Under the pieces are notes generated by a model. That model was not told the origin of the DNA and ran no database searches. It saw only the letters and a list, made by a program, of their open reading frames with translations. This document shows positions 16,669-25,540 of a DNA stretch of 64,000 nt, one piece after another (position 1 is the stretch's first letter; each line of letters starts with the position of its first letter). The stretch comes from Conchiformibius sp. GTDB lineage: Bacteria; Pseudomonadota; Gammaproteobacteria; Burkholderiales; Neisseriaceae. The stretch lies in assembly GCA_029984035.1 (NCBI GenBank), contig JASBYJ010000004.1, forward strand, positions 1 to 64,000, in the 5' to 3' direction. The translations under genes and the position numbers were made by a program.

Positions 16669-16714
16669 AAAAGGCTGCCTGAAAACCGTGCGACAGGTTT
16701 TCAGGCAGCCTTTT
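16669..16714 (+). terminator. Perfect inverted-DUS terminator of znuCB
   Basis: AAAAGGCTGCCTGAAAACC pairs without a mismatch over 19 bp with GGTTTTCAGGCAGCCTTTT around the loop GTGCGACA. It is built from two facing DUS copies with compensating flanks and ends in TTTT. It separates znuB from the convergent thiB and may serve both. Confidence 0.9.
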
Positions 16715-16771
16715 GATTGCAGTTTTATTGCGCTTGGCACGGATGCGGTTGATACCAAGCCGTTTGCGGCA

Positions 16772-17785
16772 TTATTTGACGACCACGCGTAAAAAGCGCG
16801 TTACCCATTCTTTTTGTTTTTCGGCGATGCGTTGGGGATTGGGCGCGTAATGCTCTTTGGGCACAGAGGCGTGGACGATAATCGGATTCGGCCGCGTATC
16901 CAGTACGGCAGGATATACCCACATCGATTCGGTTACGGCTTCCTGTACGGCTTTGCTTTGCAGAAACTGTACCAATTTTTCGGCAAGTTGCGGTTGTTTG
17001 GCACGGTTGAGTACGGCCGCCCCTTCGATTTGCAGATAGCTGCCGCCTTTCAAAAACAAATTGCCCATATTCGGTGCCGACAATTTGCCTTCGCTGTAAA
17101 ACACTTCTGCTGCGGGGCTGCTGGCGTAGCCGACCATCAGCGGACGGCTGCCGCCGTTTAAGGTGAACTCGGTGAAATAGGCGTCCGACCAGCCGCGTGT
17201 GATTTTTACGCCGTTTTGACGCATTGCCGCCCACCAAGAAAAGGTTTGCTCTTCGCCCATGCCGCCGATATTGGCCAGTAAAAATGCCAAGCCCGGCGTG
17301 GAAGTGCCCGGATTGGGCATAACCAGCAGGTTTTTGTATTGCGGTTTGGCCAAATCTGCCAAACTTTCAGGCAGCGGCAGTTGGTGTTCGGCAAACCATT
17401 TTTTGTCGTAATTGACGGTTACGAAGCCGAAATCCACCGCCAGCATGCCGTCCACACGGCCGACCGCAGGCAGGCTTTGCGGTTGTGTTTCTGCCAGAAT
17501 GCCCGCCTGACGCGCTTTGAGCAGAGTGTTGTTGTCCAAACCGAACACCGCATCTGCCAAAGGCGTGCCGCGCGTGATAATCAGGCGGTTGAGCATCTCG
17601 TTGCCGTCTCCCATTTTGATGATGCTGACTTTCGCATTGTGGCTGCGTTCAAAGCCGGCAAGCACTTCTTGGGGCAATTCGAAAGAATCGTGTACGGCAA
17701 GGCGTACTTCGGTTTGTGCGCCGGCCTGTGCGGCCAATACGCAAAACGACAGTGCAGCCAGCCATTTTTTCATGTTTTTTATCAT
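16772..17785 (-). CDS. thiB: Thiamine ABC transporter substrate-binding protein
   Basis: Binds thiamine or its phosphates in the periplasm. The 337-residue protein has a signal peptide ending near AQAGA, then the TbpA/ThiB-type fold with GLDNNTLLKARQAG, FGFVTVNYDKKW and NPGTSTPGLAFLLA. The ATG at 17785 is chosen because AGGA lies seven bases upstream; a second ATG four codons in is possible. A TPP riboswitch in the leader supports thiamine as ligand. The thiP permease and thiQ ATPase genes, which usually follow, are absent here. Confidence 0.9.
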   Translation of the reverse strand: MIKNMKKWLAALSFCVLAAQAGAQTEVRLAVHDSFELPQEVLAGFERSHNAKVSIIKMGDGNEMLNRLIITRGTPLADAVFGLDNNTLLKARQAGILAETQPQSLPAVGRVDGMLAVDFGFVTVNYDKKWFAEHQLPLPESLADLAKPQYKNLLVMPNPGTSTPGLAFLLANIGGMGEEQTFSWWAAMRQNGVKITRGWSDAYFTEFTLNGGSRPLMVGYASSPAAEVFYSEGKLSAPNMGNLFLKGGSYLQIEGAAVLNRAKQPQLAEKLVQFLQSKAVQEAVTESMWVYPAVLDTRPNPIIVHASVPKEHYAPNPQRIAEKQKEWVTRFLRVVVK

Positions 17786-17807
17786 GATGTTGTCCTAAAG
17801 ATGTTAA

Positions 17808-17841
17808 ACCGCTCCGCTGCTTGGACAGGCAGCGGAGCGGT
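17808..17841 (-). terminator. Riboswitch expression-platform hairpin
   Basis: ACCGCTCCGCTGC pairs perfectly over 13 bp with GCAGCGGAGCGGT around an 8-base loop, between the TPP aptamer and the thiB start. The tail (TTTAACATCTTT on the minus strand) is only partly T-rich, so it may be a weak intrinsic terminator or part of the fold that controls readthrough. Confidence 0.6.
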
Positions 17842-17854
17842 GATGGCAAAAGCG

Positions 17855-17942
17855 AATCGGTTCCCTACGCCGGCATTATCCGAACAGGTTCACGGGTATG
17901 TTCTCAGCCGCACCCGTTTGCACCGATGCAGCACCCCGACTA
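17855..17942 (-). promoter_or_regulatory. TPP riboswitch (THI element)
   Basis: Read on the minus strand, the leader contains the thi-box core CTGAGA, the ACCCG and GAACCTG segments and the distal GATAATGCCGGCGTAGGGAA, which is the conserved aptamer for thiamine pyrophosphate. It lies 70 bp upstream of the thiB start. High TPP should turn thiB off. Confidence 0.93.
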
Positions 17943-17952
17943 AAATGACGCT

Positions 17953-17981
17953 ATTTTACGGATTTTAACAGTCGCAGCCAA
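17953..17981 (-). promoter_or_regulatory. Promoter of the thiB leader
   Basis: On the minus strand TTGGCT, a 17-bp spacer and TAAAAT lie just upstream of the TPP aptamer, at the right place for its transcription start. Confidence 0.5.
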
Positions 17982-18044
17982 TACAAATTCTTTCAGGCTG
18001 CCTGAAAAGTTTTACAATCGCGTTTGTTATTTGGAGAAAATGCC

Positions 18045-18254
18045 ATGCGTTCTATTTTGTTTTGTCTGCTTGCCGCCGCTCTCTCAGCCTGCACTTGGGA
18101 AATCTACGAAACCCAAGACGGGCGCACCCGTTTGCGCCAAAGCTATCCGACCGGTACGGCGGTTTACTATACCGAAGGCGCCGCCTCGCAAAATACCCGC
18201 TACCACGGCGGCAGGCCGATGCCGCACGCTGTTGTTCCCGAATCTCGCGAGTAA
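18045..18254 (+). CDS. Small lipoprotein, function unknown
   Basis: A 69-residue protein with a lipoprotein signal: MRSILFCLLAAALSAC, with Cys16 in the lipobox. The mature part is polar and short, with Tyr and Gly-rich stretches. The ATG at 18045 has GGAG eight bases upstream. It lies upstream of glmU but with about 100 bp and a DUS between, so it is probably not in the same operon. I do not recognise the family. Confidence 0.75.
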   Translation: MRSILFCLLAAALSACTWEIYETQDGRTRLRQSYPTGTAVYYTEGAASQNTRYHGGRPMPHAVVPESRE

Positions 18255-18356
18255 GTTTCAGGCTGCCTGAAAAGTTCTAACCGGTTTACTGCATATCATG
18301 TTCGGCGCCGCATATCAAGCATATGGCGCCGACAGCCATCTAAGGAAAACCCGATT

Positions 18357-19715
18357 ATGTCGCTACACATCGTTATTCTTGCGGCCGGCAAAGGCACGCG
18401 CATGTATTCCAAACTGCCTAAAGTGTTGCACCGCATCGGCGGCAAAACCATGTTGGAACACGTTATCGATACCGCCGCCGCTTTGCAGCCGCAGTCGGTG
18501 AGCGTTGTGGTGGGGCACGGCAAAGAGTCGGTTTTACAGGAATTGGGCGGGAAGGCGGTGAATTGGGTGGAACAAAACCAACAGCTCGGTACGGGACACG
18601 CGCTAAAGTGCGCCCTGCCCGCGCTGCCTGAAAGCGGACGTACTTTGGTACTCTACGGCGACGTGCCGCTCATCGACACCGGCACGCTGCACGCCATACT
18701 TGAAGCGGCAGGTAACGATGTCGGCGTGCTGACCGATATTTTGGACAATCCCACCGGCTACGGGCGTATTATCCGCAATGAAAACGGCCATGTGGTTGCG
18801 GTTGTAGAAGAAAAAGATGCCGATGCCGCCCAAAAAGCGGTACGTGAAGTGAATACCGGCATTTTGGTGCTGCCCAACGCCCGCTTGGCGGCTTGGTTGG
18901 AAAGTCTGAGCAGCGACAATGTGCAAGGCGAATACTATCTGACCGATTTAATCGCATTGGCCAACCGCGACCGTATTCCCGTCCATGCCGTTCGGGTGGC
19001 AGCATCGTATCTGGCGGCGGGCGTTAATAACAAATCCCAATTGGCCGATTTGGAAAGGGTTTTCCAAAGCAATCAAGCGCAGCAACTGTTGCAGGCGGGC
19101 GTTACCCTGCGCGACCCGAGCCGTTTTGACTTGCGCGGCTGCCTGAAACACGGACAAGACGTGGTGATTGACGTGAATTGTGTGTTTGAGGGCGATGTGT
19201 CTTTGGGCGATGACGTGCATATCGGTGCCAACTGTGTGATTAAAAACGCCCTTATCCATAACGGCGCCGTCATTGCACCGTTTTCCCATTTGGAAAATTG
19301 CGAAGTCGGTGCGGGTGCGCAAGTCGGGCCGTTTGCGCGATTGCGTCCGAAAGCCGTGTTGGCCGAAGGCGTGCATATCGGTAATTTCGTGGAAGTAAAG
19401 GACAGTACCATCGGCAAAGGCAGCAAAGCCAATCATCTGACTTATATCGGAAATGCCGTAGTCGGAGAGAAAACCAACATCGGTGCCGGCACGATTACCT
19501 GCAACTATGACGGCGTGAACAAATACCAAACCGTTATCGGCAACGAAGTCCGCATCGGTTCGAGCACCATGCTGGTTGCGCCCGTAACCATCGGCGACAG
19601 GGCGACCACAGGTGCAGGCAGCGTGATTACCAAAAACTGCGAAGCAGGAAAACTGGTGGTGGCACGGGCAAGACAAACTGTGATTGAAGGCTGGGTCAGA
19701 CCCGAAAAACCGTAA
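18357..19715 (+). CDS. glmU: Bifunctional UDP-GlcNAc pyrophosphorylase / GlcN-1-P acetyltransferase
   Basis: Makes UDP-GlcNAc for peptidoglycan and lipopolysaccharide in two steps. The 452-residue protein has the uridylyltransferase start ILAAGKGTRM at residues 8-17, followed by GTGHAL and YGDVPL. The second half consists of left-handed beta-helix hexapeptide repeats (VHIGNF, TNIGAGTITCNYDG). E. coli GlmU has 456 residues. AAGGA precedes the ATG. One internal DUS encodes GCLK. Confidence 0.96.
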   Translation: MSLHIVILAAGKGTRMYSKLPKVLHRIGGKTMLEHVIDTAAALQPQSVSVVVGHGKESVLQELGGKAVNWVEQNQQLGTGHALKCALPALPESGRTLVLYGDVPLIDTGTLHAILEAAGNDVGVLTDILDNPTGYGRIIRNENGHVVAVVEEKDADAAQKAVREVNTGILVLPNARLAAWLESLSSDNVQGEYYLTDLIALANRDRIPVHAVRVAASYLAAGVNNKSQLADLERVFQSNQAQQLLQAGVTLRDPSRFDLRGCLKHGQDVVIDVNCVFEGDVSLGDDVHIGANCVIKNALIHNGAVIAPFSHLENCEVGAGAQVGPFARLRPKAVLAEGVHIGNFVEVKDSTIGKGSKANHLTYIGNAVVGEKTNIGAGTITCNYDGVNKYQTVIGNEVRIGSSTMLVAPVTIGDRATTGAGSVITKNCEAGKLVVARARQTVIEGWVRPEKP

Positions 19716-19904
19716 AAAACACCTTCAGGCAGCCATCAATAAAACCGTACGGGCTGCCTGAAAAACAGGAAACGGGCATCGTTCCGTTTCAAGCGGATTC
19801 CCAAGCGCAACCGGTACGGCAACAGGCCGCCGTTTCGCGGTATGCCGTAAAAACGCGTATAATCCCAGCCGTTTTTGACTGACGAAATGATTGAGGCATC
19901 TACC

Positions 19905-20621
19905 ATGAGCGAAACCCAATACAAACGTATCTTACTCAAACTTTCAGGCGAGTCGCTGATGGGTAACGACCCCTTCGGCATCAACCGCGAAACCATTATG
20001 CGGATTGTCGCCCAAGTGAAAGAAATTGCCGATTTGGGCGTACAAGTAGGCATCGTGGTAGGCGGCGGCAACATTTTCCGCGGCGTTTCCGGTCAGGCGC
20101 AAAGCATGGACAGAGCCACTGCCGATTACATGGGTATGATGGCAACCGTCATGAATGCGCTGGCGTTGAAAGACGCTTTTGAAAGTTTGGGTGCCAAAGC
20201 GCGTGTTCAATCGGCATTGAGTATGCAGCAAGTGGTTGAAACTTATGCGCGTCCCAAAGCCATCCAATATTTGAAGGAAGGCAAAATCGTCATTTTTGCC
20301 GCCGGTACGGGCAATCCGTTTTTTACAACCGACACCGCCGCCGCCCTGCGCGGCGCGGAAATGAACTGCGACGTGATGCTCAAAGCCACCAATGTGGACG
20401 GCGTTTACACCGCCGATCCGAAAAAAGACCCTTCTGCCACCCGCTATCAAACGCTCACTTTTGACGAAGCCTTAACCAAACAACTGAAAGTGATGGATGC
20501 CACTGCTTTTGCCCTATGCCGCGAACAGCGTTTGAATATTGTCGTATTCGATATTCATAAGGACGGCGCTTTGAAAAACGTGATTTTAGGCAAAGACGAA
20601 GGCACGTTGGTACACAATTGA
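19905..20621 (+). CDS. pyrH: UMP kinase
   Basis: Phosphorylates UMP to UDP; hexameric and UTP-inhibited in bacteria. The 238-residue protein shows KLSGESL, VVGGGNIFRG and the TGNPFFTTDTAA segment of the amino-acid kinase family. The ATG at 19905 has GAGG upstream and gives the normal length. In most bacteria rpsB-tsf-pyrH-frr are adjacent; here an unrelated gene sits between pyrH and frr, and rpsB-tsf are absent. Confidence 0.95.
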   Translation: MSETQYKRILLKLSGESLMGNDPFGINRETIMRIVAQVKEIADLGVQVGIVVGGGNIFRGVSGQAQSMDRATADYMGMMATVMNALALKDAFESLGAKARVQSALSMQQVVETYARPKAIQYLKEGKIVIFAAGTGNPFFTTDTAAALRGAEMNCDVMLKATNVDGVYTADPKKDPSATRYQTLTFDEALTKQLKVMDATAFALCREQRLNIVVFDIHKDGALKNVILGKDEGTLVHN

Positions 20622-20718
20622 CGCTCCGGCTATGATGCCCTTTGCAGAACGATATACCGCGCCGTTTCGGGGAATATGGTTTTGCGCGGACGGCTTTTAA
20701 ACAGAAAGGCAACCGATA

Positions 20719-21249
20719 ATGCTACCGAAAGTCCGGCGGGGCGACTTGCCCGACCGAAACGGTGAAAATGCGTGGGATTGGCTGTATCCTGTGTACGAAG
20801 CTTTAATACAAACCGCTTTATCCCATGCCGATGAACGGGGTGTCAGCATGGAACAGGCTTTGTCGGCTTTGTTTTCCCAAGAGCAGCGCGCGTTTCTGGC
20901 CTATGCCGATTGGGACGGACAGACGGCAAACGGTGGCTTGGTGCAATGGATAGCCAACGGCTATGCCGCCGCAGCCTTCGACTTGCCGTTGGCCTCATAT
21001 TTGGATAAGTGGGGCGCTGTGCATTTGGCCGGCATTTTCCGGCAAATCGAAACCCTGTATCGGCAGACTGTGGCTGTGCGGAATTGGACGTTTGAGAATT
21101 GGGAGCAATTTGCCGGACTCTACCATGCTCCCGAAGCACTTGTTTTGAACGGGCTGCAGACGGCATTTTTGGACAACTGTGCCGGCGGTGCGGAAGCAGT
21201 GGCCGACTATGTGCAGGCCAATTTTGGTCGGTTTGCCGAGATGGTTTGA
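20719..21249 (+). CDS. DUF4375/DMP19-like protein
   Basis: A 176-residue soluble protein. The middle part (FLAYADWDGQTANGGLVQW and the NGYAAAA that follows) resembles the DUF4375 family, which includes the Neisseria DNA-mimic protein DMP19. DMP19 acts as an acidic mimic that binds a transcription factor; that role is known for that one protein and only inferred here. The gene starts with AAGG upstream and sits between pyrH and frr in the same direction. Assignment rests on one motif, so it may be a distant member with a different role. Confidence 0.6.
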   Translation: MLPKVRRGDLPDRNGENAWDWLYPVYEALIQTALSHADERGVSMEQALSALFSQEQRAFLAYADWDGQTANGGLVQWIANGYAAAAFDLPLASYLDKWGAVHLAGIFRQIETLYRQTVAVRNWTFENWEQFAGLYHAPEALVLNGLQTAFLDNCAGGAEAVADYVQANFGRFAEMV

Positions 21250-21335
21250 AAAATTGTCACGCTTTGACAAATACGTTACCATTCCCCGTTTGAAATCCCG
21301 ATAACCGTTCGACAACTATTGCAAGGGAAAACAAG

Positions 21336-21893
21336 ATGATTAACGATATTCAAAAAAATGCAGAAACCAAAATGCAACGCTCTTTGGAAGTGTTGCGCGA
21401 AAATTTGGCGAAAGTACGGACAGGCCGCGCCCATACCGGCCTGCTCGACCAAGTGGAAGTGGAGTATTGGGGCAGCATGGTGCCGGTGAGCCAAGTGGGT
21501 AACGTTACTTTGCTGGATGCCCGTACGATTGGCGTAAAACCCTTCGAAAGCAATATGGCTTCCAAAATCGAAAAAGCCATCCGCGATTCCAATCTCGGCC
21601 TGAATCCTGCGGCAGTGGGCGACCTGATTCGCGTGCCGATGCCGATGCTCACCGAAGAGCGCCGTAAGGATTTGATTAAAGTGGTTCGCAGCGAAGCGGA
21701 AGAAGGGCGCGTTGCCGTTCGCAACGTGCGCCGCGATGCCAATGACAGCATTAAAAAATTATTGAAAGACAAAGAAGTTACCGAAGATGATGCGCGTCGC
21801 GGCGAAGAAGCGGTACAAAAACTTACCGACCGTTTTATCGGCGAAATCGACAAAATGCTGACTGCCAAAGAAGAAGATTTGATGGCCATTTAA
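21336..21893 (+). CDS. frr: Ribosome recycling factor
   Basis: Splits post-termination ribosomes together with EF-G. The 185 residues match the family length, with the LRTGRA-type helix (KVRTGRAHTGLLD), NLGLNP and the PMLTEERRKDLIK region. The ATG at 21336 is preceded by AAGGGAAAA. An inverted repeat ATTGTCA/TGACAAAT lies about 70 bp upstream. A DUS overlaps the region just after the stop. Confidence 0.96.
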   Translation: MINDIQKNAETKMQRSLEVLRENLAKVRTGRAHTGLLDQVEVEYWGSMVPVSQVGNVTLLDARTIGVKPFESNMASKIEKAIRDSNLGLNPAAVGDLIRVPMPMLTEERRKDLIKVVRSEAEEGRVAVRNVRRDANDSIKKLLKDKEVTEDDARRGEEAVQKLTDRFIGEIDKMLTAKEEDLMAI

Positions 21894-22014
21894 ACTTTCA
21901 GGCAGCCAGGCGGAACGAAACGGCGTGAAATCCACGCCGTTTGTATGCAGCCAACCCGGAGCAAATCCCTGTTTTGGTTTTCAGGCTGCCTGAAACGCAC
22001 ACAGAGAGAAGTTT

Positions 22015-23466
22015 ATGCCTAATCCCATTTGGAAAAAAGCCGCCCTGTATGTTTTGGGCGCAATCAGCGGCGTGGCTTTGAGCGTCAGCGTGCAAAGTTT
22101 TGCCGAAAGCAAACCGAAAAACAATGCCTTGCCGATTCAGGCGTTGCGCAATATGGCGGAAGTGTACAGCCAAATCAAAGCCAATTACGTGAGCGAAGAA
22201 AGCGATGAAGCCTTGTTGGAAGATGCCATGAAAGGCATGGTGTCGGGTCTTGACCCGCATTCCGAATACATGGATAAAAAAGGCTATATCGACATGAAAG
22301 AGCATACCAGCGGCGAATTTGGCGGCCTGGGTATGGAAATCGGTTCCGAAGACGGTTTCATTAAAGTGGTCGCTCCGATTGAAGATACGCCTGCGGAACG
22401 CGCCGGTGTGAAAAGCGGCGATTTCATCGTTAAAATCAATAATGAATCCACGCGCGGTATGACTACCGGCGATGCGGTGAAAAAAATGCGCGGCAAACCG
22501 GGCACCAAAATCACCCTGACTTTGTCGCGCAAGGACAGCAGTCCGATTGTTTTAACCCTTACCCGCGCCATTATCAAAGTGCAAAGTGTGCGCAGCCATC
22601 TTCTGGACGGCGGTTACGGCTATATCCGTATTACCCAATTCCAAGAGCGTACCACTGCCGACACGGCTAAAGCGGTGCATGAACTGACCAAGAAAAATGC
22701 CGCACCATTGAAAGGCATTGTGCTGGATTTGCGCGATGACCCCGGCGGTTTGCTCAATTCTGCAGTGGGTGTATCGGCTGTATTTTTGAAAGTAGGCGAT
22801 GCCGTTGTCAGCACCAAAGGCAGGGATAACAAGCCTGCGATGCAGTTGTCGGCGCGACCCGAAGATTATTTGCTCAGTAAAGGCAAAGACCCTTTGGAGG
22901 GGCTGCCTGAAAGCATTAAAACCATTCCCGTTACCGTACTGACCAATTCCGGCTCGGCTTCTGCTTCCGAAATTGTTGCTGGTGCGCTGCAAGACCATAA
23001 GCGTGCCGTGATTGTGGGTACGCGCAGCTTCGGTAAGGGTTCGGTTCAATCGTTGATTCCGCTTTCCAACGGCGGTGCGGTGAAATTGACTACGGCTTTA
23101 TATTACACGCCGAACGACCGTTCCATTCAGGCAACAGGCATTGTTCCAGATGTGGAAGTAAAAGATAAAAACCGCACATTCGAAAGTCGGGAAGCCGACT
23201 TGTCGGGACACATCGGCAATCCTCTGGGTGAAGAAGAAGTGCAGGGTAGCGCGGAGCAAACTCCTGTTGCCAAGCACGTTGTCTCTGAAGATAAGGCGGA
23301 AAAGGTTAAGGAAAAAGACGAAGATATTTCATCGCGCCGTAAACCCAATCCCGAAAAAGACGACCAACTGCGCGCTGCATTGGATTTGTTGAAAAACCCG
23401 GACGAATGGCAAAAATCGTTAGGCCTGGCGGCGTCCAAGCCCGCCGAAACCAAAAAAGAAGATTAA
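22015..23466 (+). CDS. S41 family C-terminal processing protease
   Basis: A periplasmic serine protease of the CtpA/Prc type, 483 residues. A signal/anchor segment is at about 8-30, a PDZ domain at about 100-180 (FGGLGMEIG), and the Ser-Lys dyad is S314 in SASASE and K341 in SFGKGSVQ. The C-terminal tail (about 385-483) is charged and rich in Lys/Glu. Such enzymes trim C-termini of envelope proteins and control peptidoglycan hydrolases. A DUS lies just upstream of the ATG and an intrinsic terminator follows. Confidence 0.92.
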   Translation: MPNPIWKKAALYVLGAISGVALSVSVQSFAESKPKNNALPIQALRNMAEVYSQIKANYVSEESDEALLEDAMKGMVSGLDPHSEYMDKKGYIDMKEHTSGEFGGLGMEIGSEDGFIKVVAPIEDTPAERAGVKSGDFIVKINNESTRGMTTGDAVKKMRGKPGTKITLTLSRKDSSPIVLTLTRAIIKVQSVRSHLLDGGYGYIRITQFQERTTADTAKAVHELTKKNAAPLKGIVLDLRDDPGGLLNSAVGVSAVFLKVGDAVVSTKGRDNKPAMQLSARPEDYLLSKGKDPLEGLPESIKTIPVTVLTNSGSASASEIVAGALQDHKRAVIVGTRSFGKGSVQSLIPLSNGGAVKLTTALYYTPNDRSIQATGIVPDVEVKDKNRTFESREADLSGHIGNPLGEEEVQGSAEQTPVAKHVVSEDKAEKVKEKDEDISSRRKPNPEKDDQLRAALDLLKNPDEWQKSLGLAASKPAETKKED

Positions 23467-23470
23467 TCTT

Positions 23471-23504
23471 AAAACGGCAAACTGAGAACAGTTTGCCGTT
23501 TTTG
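23471..23504 (+). terminator. Intrinsic terminator of the S41 protease gene
   Basis: AAAACGGCAAACTG pairs with CAGTTTGCCGTTTTT around AGAA, starting five bases after the stop codon and ending in a T run. A textbook rho-independent terminator. Confidence 0.92.
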
Positions 23505-23658
23505 TGTATAAGGAATTTATAAACTTGTTTGATTGGTCTGATGGAGATGTGATATAGAGAGAAAAATGATGTGGCAGGGCAACTATGAATGATGAAATGA
23601 TGAGTTACAGGCAGCCAATACGGAATATACCAGATATATGCCGAGTTGCCGCCCCTCT

Positions 23659-24213
23659 TTATTTCATTGCATAAATCGCCCCCAAATTACGCCACATTTG
23701 TTTTGCATCCATGCCGTATCCGAATACATAGCGGTTGGGCACATCCAGGCCTACATAATCTGCTGAAATCGGTTTTTCTTTATCAATCAGTTTGTTGGCG
23801 AATACTGCTGAGCGACATGACCGGGCACCCATAGACAAAATCGCTTCCACGATAGCGTGCATGGTATGGCCTTCGTCCAGAATATCGTCCAGTACCAATA
23901 CATCGCGCCCCGCTACATTCGCAGGTTTGCGCAGCCATTCAAAAGCGCCTCCGTGAAATTTATTGCCGTAGCGGGTGATATGGATATAGTCAAAATCCAA
24001 GGGGAAGCGCAGCAGTGGCAGGAGCTGTCCGGTGAATACCACCGCCCCGCCCATAACGGATAAAACCAAAGGGTAAGAATCTGATAGGTCGTTAGAAATC
24101 TTATCAGCCATTCGGGCGATGGCTGCCGCACAGGCGGCTTCGTCATAGATTTCATCGGCTTGTTCGAATAAGGCCAAAGCTTCGTTGCGGCGTTGCTGCA
24201 AATCGGCGTTCAT
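23659..24213 (-). CDS. hpt: Hypoxanthine(-guanine) phosphoribosyltransferase
   Basis: Salvages hypoxanthine (and possibly guanine) with PRPP. The 184-residue protein shows LVLSVMGGAVVFTGQLL and the PRPP loop VLVLDDILDEGHT, followed by DYVGLDVPNRYVFGYGMD, which is typical of the family. Start is uncertain between ATG 24213 and ATG 24225; 24213 has GGA upstream. It is divergent from the acyltransferase gene. Confidence 0.9.
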   Translation of the reverse strand: MNADLQQRRNEALALFEQADEIYDEAACAAAIARMADKISNDLSDSYPLVLSVMGGAVVFTGQLLPLLRFPLDFDYIHITRYGNKFHGGAFEWLRKPANVAGRDVLVLDDILDEGHTMHAIVEAILSMGARSCRSAVFANKLIDKEKPISADYVGLDVPNRYVFGYGMDAKQMWRNLGAIYAMK

Positions 24214-24333
24214 AGTGTTTTCCATTGTGCAAAGAGTGGGATTGTAAGGCCTTTGCAGGCATGAGTAAAATTTTAAATTAGGTGTCTTTTCCATTACAAT
24301 TCTGCCCATTGCCTACCGGATAACTTTGCATCC

Positions 24334-25203
24334 ATGTTGCTTAAATTGCTTTTTACCCTATTTGCGCGGATTCCTTTGCCGTGGCTGCATGCATGTGCGG
24401 CTGTGTTGGGCAGGATTTCCTATTATTGTTCCGGCAAGAGTCGGAAGCGGATTATCGAACATTTGCAAATCGCCCAATTGCCTAGCGATAAACAGAGCGT
24501 ACAGGCCGTATTTTGTGAAACTGCCAAGAGCGGATTAGAGCTGCCGCTGGCATTTTTCAGGCAGCCTGAACACATTGCTTCCCTTTTTAAACACATCTAC
24601 GGCTGGGAATATCTTCAGGCGGCCTTGGATAACCAACAGGGCATATTGTTGCTTACTCCCCATTTGGGTAGCTATGATTTGGCGGGGCGCTACATCAGCG
24701 AGCAATTGGATTTTCCGTTGACCGCCATGTATAAACCACCGAAAATCAAAATGTTGGATAGTATCGTCCGAGCCGGGCGCGAACGTGGAAAAGGGAAAAC
24801 GGCTCCGACTAATTTGCAGGGAGTCAAACAAGTTATCCAAGCGTTGCGACAAGGGCAGGCTACCATTGTGTTGCCTGACCATGTTCCTAATCCTGATGAG
24901 GGCGGCGGCGTTTGGGTGAAATTTTTCGGCAGGTATGCCTATACCATGACTTTGGCAGGCAAGTTGGCTCAAGTGAAAAATGTGAGTACCTTGTTTTTTG
25001 TTGGCGAACGCCTGCCGAAAGGACAAGGCTTTGCATTGCATATCTCCCCGCTTTCAGGCAGCCTGAACGGTGATAAAGAACATGATGCGCAAATTATTAA
25101 CAGCAATATCGAATATTGGGTACGCCGTTTTCCGCATCAATATCTGTTTGCCTATAACCGCTATAAGATGCCCAGAGGTGCTCCGGACATACCTGCGGAA
25201 TGA
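24334..25203 (+). CDS. Lipid A biosynthesis lauroyl/myristoyl acyltransferase (LpxL/HtrB family)
   Basis: Adds a secondary acyl chain to lipid A at the inner membrane. The 289-residue protein has an N-terminal hydrophobic segment, the catalytic H(X)4D motif H110-LGSY-D115 and the VLPDHVPNPDEGGGVWVKFFG segment of the family. Two DUS copies in the coding region encode FRQPE and SGSLN. Whether it is LpxL1- or LpxL2-like cannot be told from motifs alone. The ATG at 24334 gives the family length. Confidence 0.88.
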   Translation: MLLKLLFTLFARIPLPWLHACAAVLGRISYYCSGKSRKRIIEHLQIAQLPSDKQSVQAVFCETAKSGLELPLAFFRQPEHIASLFKHIYGWEYLQAALDNQQGILLLTPHLGSYDLAGRYISEQLDFPLTAMYKPPKIKMLDSIVRAGRERGKGKTAPTNLQGVKQVIQALRQGQATIVLPDHVPNPDEGGGVWVKFFGRYAYTMTLAGKLAQVKNVSTLFFVGERLPKGQGFALHISPLSGSLNGDKEHDAQIINSNIEYWVRRFPHQYLFAYNRYKMPRGAPDIPAE

Positions 25204-25410
25204 TTAATCTGACTTTGTTTCATTTTATTTGCATGAAATGTTATGCGGTTAAACACAGCCGTTCTGATTTTTGTATCATGTTTTTACGGTATGTTGCCAA
25301 TTAACATAGCCTGAACGGACAAAAAGCTATTGTCCGATTAAAGAAATCGCAGCTAATCAGAGTAATAATAAAAAATCAGAGTCAAATAACAAGAAGATTG
25401 AAAGAATGAA

Positions 25411-25442
25411 AAAACCGTATCGGAACTGTCCGATACGGTTTT
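25411..25442 (-). terminator. Terminator of the tRNA His-Arg-Pro unit
   Basis: AAAACCGTATCGG pairs perfectly with CCGATACGGTTTT around a 6-base loop, six bases after the tRNA-His 3' end on the minus strand, and is followed there by a T run. Confidence 0.88.
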
Positions 25443-25447
25443 ATTTT

Positions 25448-25525
25448 TGGGGTGGCAGATGGGATTCGAACCCACGACCCTCGGAATCACAATCCGATGC
25501 TCTAACCAACTGAGCTACAACCACC
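25448..25525 (-). tRNA. tRNA-His (GTG)
   Basis: Read on the minus strand it folds as a cloverleaf with the extra 5' G typical of tRNA-His, D arm TAGCTCAGTTGG, anticodon loop TTGTGAT (anticodon GTG), T loop TTCGAAT and encoded CCA. It is the last of three tRNAs. Confidence 0.95.
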
Positions 25526-25540
25526 GCTGTAAACTGATGA

